A stretch of 43,162 nt of DNA from JAMQKA01 sp043951865 (GTDB taxonomy: Bacteria > Bacteroidota > Rhodothermia > Balneolales > Balneolaceae): positions 1 to 43,162 of the forward strand of contig NZ_JBINJF010000033.1 in assembly GCF_043951865.1 (NCBI RefSeq), read 5' to 3'. Made by a program: the position numbers and the translations under genes. This document shows, piece after piece, positions 33,108-39,923 of the stretch (positions are counted from its first letter, which is position 1; each line of letters begins with the position of its first letter). The notes beneath the pieces were generated by a model. That model did no database searches and was not told where the DNA came from. It saw only the letters and a program-made list of their open reading frames with translations.

Positions 33108-33464
33108 TTATTTGATGCGGGTTTTCTTGAGTATGGAGTATAAAATTTTGGCTAATTCGTCGGCATCCTTATGCATGCTTTCAAATGTTTTGGCATCAAT
33201 AAATCCTGTGTCATTTAAAAGAGATAACCAGTATTTGGTCTCCAGGCACTCTTTGTATGAGATGGAAAGTTTGGCAGAAAAGTCTGCCTTTGAGATAGCA
33301 CCATTAGCTTCAGCAATATTCGCACAAATGCTAGTACCTGACTTAAGAAGCTGTTTAGACAGGATAAACTCCTTCTTTTCGTCGCTTAAAAACTGATAGG
33401 CTTTAACGATCCTAATAGAAAACGCATATGATTTCTTATACAAATTATTATCCATCATCAACAA
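33108..33464 (-). CDS. Four-helix-bundle protein (23S rRNA intervening-sequence / Avd-like family)
   Basis: 118 residues. The family pattern is clear: YKKSYAFSIRIVKAYQFLSDEKKEFILSKQLLKSGTSICANIAEA, then SKADFSAKLSISYKECLETKYWLSLL and a C-terminal helix ending ILYSILKKTRIK. Members are small basic helical proteins that form pentameric barrels. They are encoded in rRNA intervening sequences, next to diversity-generating reverse transcriptases (Avd), or as solitary genes of unknown role. This one sits alone inside an efflux operon, between an ATPase and its permease, flanked by inverted repeats. The longer N-terminus MLMMDN offers several starts; the Met at 3 or 4 may be the real one. Confidence 0.88.
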   Translation of the reverse strand: MLMMDNNLYKKSYAFSIRIVKAYQFLSDEKKEFILSKQLLKSGTSICANIAEANGAISKADFSAKLSISYKECLETKYWLSLLNDTGFIDAKTFESMHKDADELAKILYSILKKTRIK

Positions 33465-33569
33465 AGTTTATTTAATCAGCTATTAGCTAGATTGCTTTCA
33501 TTGTGAATCCTTACAAAATAAACTATGAAATTTTGGTTAACTGTCAGTGATCCGCTGCTCACTGAAAAT

Positions 33570-33587
33570 TGACACACTGCAAAACTG
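33570..33587 (-). repeat. Right inverted repeat of the four-helix-bundle segment
   Basis: On the minus strand this reads cagttttgcagtgtgtca, against cagttta-cagtgtgtca on the left. It ends 1 bp before the stop codon of the ATPase gene. Further CAGT-type words lie on both sides (ctgtcagtgatccgctgctcactg; ctcactgatcactg). Confidence 0.65.
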
Positions 33588-33588
33588 C

Positions 33589-34338
33589 TCACTGATCACT
33601 GCGCTTCGCACCACGTGCCAGCTCAATGAAAACCTCCTCGATATCATCAGCCTGGAACTCCTCCTTCAGTCCCGCAGGAGAATTCAGCGCTTCAATCCGG
33701 CCGTCCACCATGATGGAGACGCGATCGCAGTATTCGGCTTCATCCATGTAGTGGGTCGTCACAAACACCGTTGTACCCTCTTCGGCGGTCTTGTAGATCT
33801 GCTCCCAAAACTGGCGGCGTGTGATCGGGTCGACCCCGCCGGTGGGCTCATCAAGGAATACAATATCCGGGTCGTGCATGATCGCCACTGAAAATGCCAG
33901 TTTCTGTTTCCATCCCAGCGGCAGGGAGCCGATTCGCTTGCCACGGGCCTCACTCAGGCTCAGCGTCTGCAACAGGTCGTCGGCTTTCTGTTTAATTTGT
34001 TTAAACGGCAATCCATAGATGCCGCCATAGAGCCGAATGTTTTCCCACACAGTCAGATCTTCATAGAGTGAAAACTTCTGGCTCATATAGCCAATCCGCT
34101 TCTTGATCGATTCCGCCTGCGTGTACACGTCGTAGCCTGCGACTTTTGCTTCTCCTGAGGTGGGAGCCAGCAACCCGATGAGCATCCGTATCGCTGTGGT
34201 TTTGCCGGCGCCGTTTGCCCCCAGGAAGCCGAAGATCTCTCCCTGACCGACCTCAAAGCTGATCTGGTCGACCGCGGTAAAATCCCCAAACATTCGGGTT
34301 AAATTGGTTGCCTGTATGGCCAATTCATTCTGACTCAT
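33589..34338 (-). CDS. ABC transporter ATPase, second half of a split YbhF-like pair
   Basis: 249 residues. Walker A GANGAGKTT is at 40-48 (K46), the Q-loop Gln is Q87 (GYMSQKFSLYEDLTV), Walker B IVFLDEP has D163 and E164, and the switch His is H196 (TTHYMDEAE). The signature is degenerate: LPLGWKQ at 139-145 instead of LSGGxxQ. This site can still bind ATP and supply the catalytic Glu and His, but it cannot stimulate its partner's site. Its start overlaps the end of the ATPase gene upstream by 4 bp (34335-34338), so the two are made together and very probably form a heterodimer. Confidence 0.95.
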   Translation of the reverse strand: MSQNELAIQATNLTRMFGDFTAVDQISFEVGQGEIFGFLGANGAGKTTAIRMLIGLLAPTSGEAKVAGYDVYTQAESIKKRIGYMSQKFSLYEDLTVWENIRLYGGIYGLPFKQIKQKADDLLQTLSLSEARGKRIGSLPLGWKQKLAFSVAIMHDPDIVFLDEPTGGVDPITRRQFWEQIYKTAEEGTTVFVTTHYMDEAEYCDRVSIMVDGRIEALNSPAGLKEEFQADDIEEVFIELARGAKRSDQ

Positions 34339-35252
34339 ACCATTTCCTCCTGCATTAATGCCATAAAACTGTCCTCGATATCCGGCTGTACCGGTTTGAC
34401 TTCAATGTTTGTAAATCCAGTTTCCGAGAGATATTGTCGCAACGCTTCCGGCTGTGGCTGTTCCCGCTGGTCGGTGTAGTGCACGTATTCCCCAAAAGGC
34501 TGAACTGAATGTGCGTACGGGTAATCGCGAAGCATTTTCAGTAGCCGGTACCGATTGTCGGCCTTTACAGCCAAAAGCGGCTTCTCGAAGGCTGCCACAA
34601 CCCTTTCGGTCGTATCAATTTTCAGGATATGGCCTTCATCTATCAGGGCCACACGATCGCACTGCTCGGCTTCATCCATATACGGGGTAGAGGCAATGAT
34701 TGTGATATTCTGCGACTTAAGGTGCTGAAGCATCTCCCAAAACTCCTGCCGAGATACCGCATCTACGCCGGTGGTGGGCTCATCCAGGATTAGCAACTCC
34801 GGTTTGTGGATCAGGGCACAACTCAGCGCCAGCTTCTGCTTCATCCCACCGGAAAGGGCACCGGCCAGGCGCGACTCAAACTTCTCGAGCTGACTGTAAA
34901 TGGGTGCCACGAGGTCATAATTTTCTTCCAGCGTAGTACCGAAGACCGAGGCAAAGAAATCCATATTTTCCCGTACGCTCAGGTCCTGGTACAGCGAAAA
35001 TCGGCCGGGCATATAGCCGAGAAGCGGGCGGATTTGGCGGTAATCGTCCACCACATCATATCCCAACACACTAGCTTTTCCCAAATCCGGTTTCAGCAGC
35101 GTTGTCAATATCCGGAAGAGCGACGTCTTCCCCGCGCCGTCCGGACCAATGAATCCGAACAGTTCACCTTCCCGGATCTCGACCGAAATCTCGTCCAGTG
35201 CGGTGACCTTACCGTAGGTCTTCGTCAAATTTTGAATACTTACAATGCTCAT
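34335..35252 (-). CDS. ABC transporter ATPase, first half of a split YbhF-like pair
   Basis: 305 residues. Walker A GPDGAGKTS is at 36-44 (K42), the signature LSGGMKQ at 133-139 is canonical, and Walker B has D157 and E158. Two switch residues are replaced: the Q-loop Gln is Gly (G83 in YMPGRFSLY) and the H-loop His is Pro (P190 in ASTPYMDEAE). It can therefore give a signature to its partner but should hydrolyse poorly itself. The C-terminal 80 residues form an extra domain common in YbhF/DrrA-like proteins. It lies 73 bp downstream of the HlyD gene. Confidence 0.95.
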   Translation of the reverse strand: MSIVSIQNLTKTYGKVTALDEISVEIREGELFGFIGPDGAGKTSLFRILTTLLKPDLGKASVLGYDVVDDYRQIRPLLGYMPGRFSLYQDLSVRENMDFFASVFGTTLEENYDLVAPIYSQLEKFESRLAGALSGGMKQKLALSCALIHKPELLILDEPTTGVDAVSRQEFWEMLQHLKSQNITIIASTPYMDEAEQCDRVALIDEGHILKIDTTERVVAAFEKPLLAVKADNRYRLLKMLRDYPYAHSVQPFGEYVHYTDQREQPQPEALRQYLSETGFTNIEVKPVQPDIEDSFMALMQEEMV

Positions 35253-35325
35253 AGTTTTACCTTGTTAATGGCCTCAGATTCAAACAGATATGTTATTATC
35301 AGTAACAATCTGTGTAGATCAGTGG

Positions 35326-36252
35326 CTAAAAATTCACTTCACCCGGCATCCCTATTTTCAGAATGCCATTTGAGTTGGGGACCCGAACCTTCACTGCGTA
35401 TACCTGTGTCACGCGCTCTTCCTTGGTTTGAATCTGCTCCGGGGTAAATTCTGCCTCCGAAGCGATCCAGCTGACCCGGCCCGCCATCGACTGGTTTTCT
35501 TCGGCATTTTTGTCCACCAGTACTTCTACCTGCTGCCCGAGTTTTATACTTGGCAATTGCGCGCCATCCACATAAACGCGAAGGATCAACGTATCGAGGT
35601 TAGCAATCCGGTAGAGCGGCTGACCTCGCTGCACCAGCTCATACGGTTCTACAAACGTTGTCAGAACAGTGCCGTTCACCGCGTTTATGATCAAGGCATC
35701 TTCAATCTGATCGTTGATTTGATCGATGCGCGCCTGCGTGGCGTTGATTTCCGCCCGTACCGACTGCTTCTGTGTCTGAAGTGCATCAATCCGCTTCTGG
35801 ATGGTACGAACCCGGCCCTGGGCATCATCCAGTTTTTGCTGGGTGGTGGCACCATCTTTTTGCAGCGCCTGCAGCCGATTCAGGTTCGTTTCTGCCAGCG
35901 ATAACTCTGCTTGCTGTACTTCCACCTCAGCATTAATATTTGTGATACGCGCACGAATCGATTCCAGTTGCGCCTCCAGCTCTTTCTTCTGCAGCGACAA
36001 TCGTGTGGAATCCACATATCCCACCTGCTGGTCAGCCCGGATATTATCACCCTCCGTAGCGTTAAACTGCAACAGCTTACCACTCATCTCTGACGAAATT
36101 GTCGTTTCTGTCGCCTCAAACTGGCCGTAGGCATCCGAAGTCTCATTTGTAGCGCACCCCGATACAACAAGCATCAAAAGGGACAAGATGGTAAATAGGG
36201 AAGAGATTTGACTCCCGGTAGTATTGTTATCTGTTTCTTTCTGCACTTTCAT
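35326..36252 (-). CDS. HlyD/YbhG-like periplasmic adaptor lipoprotein
   Basis: 308 residues. A hydrophobic segment ends LVVSGC with C33 as the likely lipid site, so it is anchored as a lipoprotein. The lipoyl half-motif ATETTISSEMSGKLLQFNATEGDNIRADQQVGYVD is followed by a coiled-coil hairpin at about 90-190 (LEAQLESIRARITNINAEVEVQQAELSLAETNLNRLQALQKDGATTQQKL), then the second lipoyl half (INAVNGTVLTTFVEPYELVQRGQPLYRI) and a beta-barrel (PNSNGILKIGMPGEVNF). It bridges the inner-membrane ABC pump and the TolC channel. The hydrolase gene lies between it and tolC. Confidence 0.93.
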   Translation of the reverse strand: MKVQKETDNNTTGSQISSLFTILSLLMLVVSGCATNETSDAYGQFEATETTISSEMSGKLLQFNATEGDNIRADQQVGYVDSTRLSLQKKELEAQLESIRARITNINAEVEVQQAELSLAETNLNRLQALQKDGATTQQKLDDAQGRVRTIQKRIDALQTQKQSVRAEINATQARIDQINDQIEDALIINAVNGTVLTTFVEPYELVQRGQPLYRIANLDTLILRVYVDGAQLPSIKLGQQVEVLVDKNAEENQSMAGRVSWIASEAEFTPEQIQTKEERVTQVYAVKVRVPNSNGILKIGMPGEVNF

Positions 36253-36296
36253 GTTTCTGTGTTTTGAGTTATTGAGTTTCTTTGATGATTCTTTAC

Positions 36297-37157
36297 CTAC
36301 ATTTGTGATGCTATGGCATATCTGCTTTCAGTTTGCTCTACATTAACCGGCATTGCATCATAGTCCGAAAGGCGGACATGCTGCCCAATCTTATAGCCTT
36401 TCAAAAGCCTGGAAATCAGTTGGAGAACCGCGGGGGAGTGGAGATAATCGGTATGGTTTTTAACCACCCCGCTGCAGTCGATAACATTGATCTTACCATG
36501 CCTTTTGAGCAGATCCTGCTGGTGAGAGGGGCCGGCATAGCCAAGAGCCTTCTTCCACTCAACCAGGCGAAAACCATATTTAAGGATACGGTCGTTCCGG
36601 TTGTGAAATGCATAGAAATGCTGAACTTTTTCCAGCAGATGGGGCATATTTTGATCTTCTAACATTATATCGGTGGGGATGGCAGCCCCGAGGGAGAATA
36701 GGTTCCGAATCCTGATATCGACTTCCACACGCAGTGCTTTGTACCCCACCAGCGCCGCCATACTGTGTCCCATAATATCGATAGTACAACCGGCCTTGGT
36801 CAGCCATCTTAACCAGGTACGAAACCGGTTGCCCGCCTCACCCGTATTTCTCTTGGCATGGAAATAGTCAAATTCTGTAAAACCGGACGGCCAGGTGTAT
36901 CCAACAATATGATCGTACTCGGTGCTAAAGGCTCGTTGAATCCGCGCACGAGCCAACAGGAACTCCCGCACGGCGTACAGCAATGGGTTTTTAAAACCAT
37001 GTACCAAGACCAATACTTTCTCGGGAGACAGCTGTGACAGGAACCAGTCTCTTGTAATCGGCCGTCCCTGGCCAAGCCCTCCGAGCTGCACGATACAGTC
37101 TTTTTCCGCAAATATTCTGCCATCATTCATGTCTTTCCTGGAGCTTATCAGGTACAT
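36297..37157 (-). CDS. Alpha/beta hydrolase (DUF900-like) embedded in the efflux operon
   Basis: 286 residues. The alpha/beta-hydrolase landmarks are VLVLVHGFKNPL at 48-59 (oxyanion turn H53-G54-F55), the nucleophile elbow GHSMAAL with S132, a candidate acid D189 (HNRNDRIL) and a candidate base H235 in VVKNHTDYLHSP. The Gly-His-Ser-Met-Ala elbow and NHxDYLHSP ending are typical of DUF900-type hydrolases. No signal peptide is seen, so it is probably cytoplasmic. A hydrolase here is unusual for YbhGFSR-type operons. It may modify the exported compound, or it may be an unrelated insertion. The start has a reasonable GGAG-like site upstream. Confidence 0.85.
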   Translation of the reverse strand: MYLISSRKDMNDGRIFAEKDCIVQLGGLGQGRPITRDWFLSQLSPEKVLVLVHGFKNPLLYAVREFLLARARIQRAFSTEYDHIVGYTWPSGFTEFDYFHAKRNTGEAGNRFRTWLRWLTKAGCTIDIMGHSMAALVGYKALRVEVDIRIRNLFSLGAAIPTDIMLEDQNMPHLLEKVQHFYAFHNRNDRILKYGFRLVEWKKALGYAGPSHQQDLLKRHGKINVIDCSGVVKNHTDYLHSPAVLQLISRLLKGYKIGQHVRLSDYDAMPVNVEQTESRYAIASQM

Positions 37158-37189
37158 AGCGTATAGGTTTATATTTTGATTTTTGGTAG

Positions 37190-37221
37190 AGCTTGATGAG
37201 AATTTCCCATCTCATCAAGCT
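37190..37221. repeat. 11-bp inverted repeat between tolC and the hydrolase gene
   Basis: agcttgatgag (37190-37200) pairs perfectly with ctcatcaagct (37211-37221) around a 10-nt loop. There is no T-run on the minus strand after the stem, so it is not a standard terminator. It could be an RNA-processing hairpin that sets different levels of tolC and the downstream genes. Confidence 0.6.
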
Positions 37222-37300
37222 GGCTTTATTGGGTGATTGTCGAGATGTAGGATGGGAATATGTTGCATATCCCACCGATGTCATCTGGATCAACCAATCG

Positions 37301-38569
37301 TTACTCAATAGGTACTCCGAGCGTAGTGGCGTACTCAATCTGAGCCTCGGCCAGCTGCACCCGGTTGATAAAGAGTGACAGCCGGGCCCGGTTTGCCTGG
37401 GTCAACTCCGTCACATATTCTGTAGCTGTAACCACACCGTTTTCAAGCTGACTCGCACTTTCCTTTACAATCTGCTCGCGCAGGGTAATGATTTCGCGAT
37501 CCCGTTCTATGTTTTCCCGGATCGAGGCGATACGCTGTTCGATGCGGTCAAGCGAAGCCTGCAACTGCCGGGTAAATGCTTTTCTATTTTGATCCACTTT
37601 CTGTTGCTGCACTTTCAGTGCCTGCATTTCGGTATCGGAATTCCACAGATCGGTGAGATTCCAGCGCAGCTGTAGACCAACGATGTAATACTCGTGGAAA
37701 TCGTCATTCAGGAAATTGAGCCCCGGCCGACCAAATGCCCCCGTACCAAAGGCTGAAATACTGGGTAGTTTTTTCGTATATGCAAGATCCATCTGTTTCT
37801 CGAGAGTCTTTTCGGTACTTTGGAAGAGTTCATATTCCGGGCGCCGAGGCTGCATCGATTGGTAGTTCACCCGGGGGGATGGCAAGCTCAGGTTCATGTC
37901 CGGCGATATCTCCTCCCCGATCAGCTCACTCAGCACTTGGTAACCGGCATCAACATTTGAGGCTATCGTGGCTGAATCTTGGTGCGCTTTTATAAGCTCT
38001 GCCTGCAGAATATGTTGCTGGCTCGGCAGGAGAACGCCATTTTCGACCTGTGAACGAACCGTTTTGATTCGCTCTTCAAGATCTTCAATCAACAGCGCGT
38101 TTACTTTTTGCTGCTGTTGCGACAACAGGATACCGAAATACACTTGATCTACCTGCTTGCGCACTTGGTGGAGTTCAATTTCTGAAGAGTGGATCTGCTG
38201 CTCTCCTTTGGCCCGCTCCAGCTCTTTCCTTATACCCACGGCCCCGCCATTGAAAATGTTCTGAGTAACTTTAAATGAGGCCTCATACTGGTCTTTACTT
38301 ACGGCCGGGGGACCCCCGCCGCCGGGAATCGAAAAATCGGTAACCTCCGATTGGTAGCTGGCTTTGCCTCCAAGCTCTACATTTGGATAATAACCGGTAT
38401 CGGCAATTTTGAGGTTGAGCTCGGTGATCTTCTGCTGAAGCTCAATGTTCTCAGCGGTCGGGTAGTTCTGGTTGGCCTGGGTATAGCAATACTGCAGGCT
38501 GAGTGAGTCAGCCGGTGCATTCGCCTGAACTGCCGAGGCAAAAAGTAGGATTAGCGTGAGTAGCTTCAT
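37301..38569 (-). CDS. TolC-family outer-membrane efflux channel
   Basis: 422 residues. The signal peptide is MKLLTLILLFASAVQANA. Two TolC repeats are visible, each with a long helix pair: LQYCYTQANQNYPTAENIELQQKITELNLKIADTGYYPNVELGG and EYELFQSTEKTLEKQMDLAYTKKLPSISAFGTGAFGRPG. Strand segments with YEASFKVTQNIFNGG and YYIVGLQLRWNLTDLW form the barrel. It supplies the outer-membrane exit for the HlyD/ABC pump. Its start overlaps the tetR stop by 4 bp (38566-38569), so it is translationally coupled to the regulator. Confidence 0.93.
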   Translation of the reverse strand: MKLLTLILLFASAVQANAPADSLSLQYCYTQANQNYPTAENIELQQKITELNLKIADTGYYPNVELGGKASYQSEVTDFSIPGGGGPPAVSKDQYEASFKVTQNIFNGGAVGIRKELERAKGEQQIHSSEIELHQVRKQVDQVYFGILLSQQQQKVNALLIEDLEERIKTVRSQVENGVLLPSQQHILQAELIKAHQDSATIASNVDAGYQVLSELIGEEISPDMNLSLPSPRVNYQSMQPRRPEYELFQSTEKTLEKQMDLAYTKKLPSISAFGTGAFGRPGLNFLNDDFHEYYIVGLQLRWNLTDLWNSDTEMQALKVQQQKVDQNRKAFTRQLQASLDRIEQRIASIRENIERDREIITLREQIVKESASQLENGVVTATEYVTELTQANRARLSLFINRVQLAEAQIEYATTLGVPIE

Positions 38570-39183
38570 TGTTTTTTATAGTTGATTGCGTTCAAAATGA
38601 AGTCGAGTAAAAAATCTTTTCGTTTTTCCAGGAATTCACGGTAGCCCGCTTCATCCAGCTCAAAAATCCCTTTTACCATCGTCTCTGCCAGAAAAGGGAA
38701 GAGGATCAGTCCAACAATGCTGGCCATAAGCTGTTTCGGTTCAATCGGGTCCATATTACCGCGGTCAACTTCCTCCTGAATCTGTTTCAAAAATTTCTTG
38801 GGAGGATGGATACCTCGTTCCCGGATAAAATTTCGCAGCCGCTCCGGGTTTTGATTCATCTCATGGATGATGAACTGGGAAATCCGGGGATTTTTACTCA
38901 AGAAAGAGTAGTAGGCCGCAATCAGGCGATCCACCTTTTCATCGAAGGGAATGTCAGAATCCAGGACATTAAAAATGATGGGGAAAAAGCGGCTCATCTC
39001 CCGCTGGTAGACCATTGTAAAAAGCTTGTCCTTGCTCCGGTAATAGTAATGCAACATCGACTTGTTGATATCCGCCTCATCTGCAATCTCCTGCATTCGG
39101 GCACCATCATATCCCTTGCGGTGAAAAACTCGACATGCCGCCTCAAATATCAGTTCCTCTGTATCTTTTTCTTGTGCAGTCAT
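38566..39183 (-). CDS. TetR/AcrR-family repressor of the efflux operon
   Basis: 205 residues. The N-terminal DNA-binding domain has the TetR signature: EELIFEAACRVFHRKGYDGARMQEIADEADINKSMLHYYYRSKDKLF at about 9-55. The C-terminal alpha-helical domain (ISQFIIHEMNQNPERLRNFI) is like TetR_C_29/CecR-type proteins, which bind drugs. It is the first gene of the operon and overlaps tolC. Two TTCAAC-N6-GTTGAA sites upstream (39221-39238 and 39360-39377) are its likely operators, implying autorepression lifted by a transported compound. E. coli uses a comparable arrangement (CecR with YbhGFSR). Confidence 0.94.
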   Translation of the reverse strand: MTAQEKDTEELIFEAACRVFHRKGYDGARMQEIADEADINKSMLHYYYRSKDKLFTMVYQREMSRFFPIIFNVLDSDIPFDEKVDRLIAAYYSFLSKNPRISQFIIHEMNQNPERLRNFIRERGIHPPKKFLKQIQEEVDRGNMDPIEPKQLMASIVGLILFPFLAETMVKGIFELDEAGYREFLEKRKDFLLDFILNAINYKKQ

Positions 39184-39220
39184 TCGTGATCAATTCTAAG
39201 TTTAAATACTAACTATATGA

Positions 39221-39238
39221 TTCAACTATTTGGTTGAA
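39221..39238. promoter_or_regulatory. Candidate TetR operator O1
   Basis: TTCAAC-tatttg-GTTGAA, an inverted repeat centred about 46 bp upstream of the tetR start, where it would cover the promoter. The same arms with the same 6-bp spacer recur at 39360-39377. Confidence 0.65.
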
Positions 39239-39923
39239 CCAATTCGAATTTTTTTGGAGCTGAATTCAGGCTGGTTCGAATTTCTTCCGTTTGGAAATCC
39301 TCCAGTTTAGTTTCCTTTACCTCAACTCCACCAGTAAACTAAATGATCCAAATAAATAATTCAACCATTTAGTTGAATTATTTGGTTTACATCTTCTATG
39401 GAAAAGAAAGTCAAGTATATATTTTCCCCTGTGAAAAAAATCTTGGTGAAAAATCCGGGTTAGGTACGGTATTGGTTTGCAGTAATACTGCAACCAGGCT
39501 TCCTCAAAAATTCAATATTCTTCTCCTGTGGCGGGAGTGTTCCCGTTGGCAGTCCTCCCGAAAGGAGGAGATTTTCTACTCTCTCCACATTTACCGAAAT
39601 TTATCGTCGAGTATAATTTGGTCCCTTTAATTAGGATCCGCTGAGAAGCTCAATTTTACACCTGTTTCTCCGGTTAACAAGCATTGGACAAGAAAGATCC
39701 TGACAGGTAACATTACTGCGATACTACCAGTTATCTACAGCTGCAAATGGTTAGCTGATAGATTAAAACAGGTTTAAAATAACTTAACGTCACAATCTAG
39801 GAAGGAAAGCGATATTTTAGAGGGCTTTATAAAACCGAAAAACTGGGTAATCAATGTCAACTTTGACTGCCCATCAGAAAAGGAAAGAGCTCTTCAAAAA
39901 CCATTTACACGATTAAATTCATC
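39239..39923. other. Intergenic region upstream of the efflux operon
   Basis: About 685 bp without a supported gene; the whole gap between tetR and the quinoprotein gene runs 39184-39923. It contains a second TetR-type palindrome, an 8-bp inverted repeat (tttagttt at 39306-39313, aaactaaa at 39336-39343) and a short hairpin tcctcc-cgaaa-ggagga near 39553-39569. The plus-strand frame at 39373-39630 has no recognisable domain. The AT-rich composition fits a promoter region plus the 3' flank of the quinoprotein gene. Confidence 0.5.
39360..39377. promoter_or_regulatory. Candidate TetR operator O2
   Basis: TTCAAC-catttag-type site: TTCAAC, six bases, GTTGAA. The match extends outward to aattcaac...gttgaatt, 22 bp in all. 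It lies 139 bp from O1, a spacing that could allow looping or mark a second promoter. Confidence 0.6.

Noticed and set aside
37123..37338. 71-codon minus-strand frame between tolC and the hydrolase
   Set aside because: It overlaps both neighbouring genes and the 11-bp hairpin and shows no known domain.
39373..39630. 85-codon plus-strand frame
   Set aside because: It overlaps a TetR-type operator and a hairpin and has no domain or ribosome-binding site.
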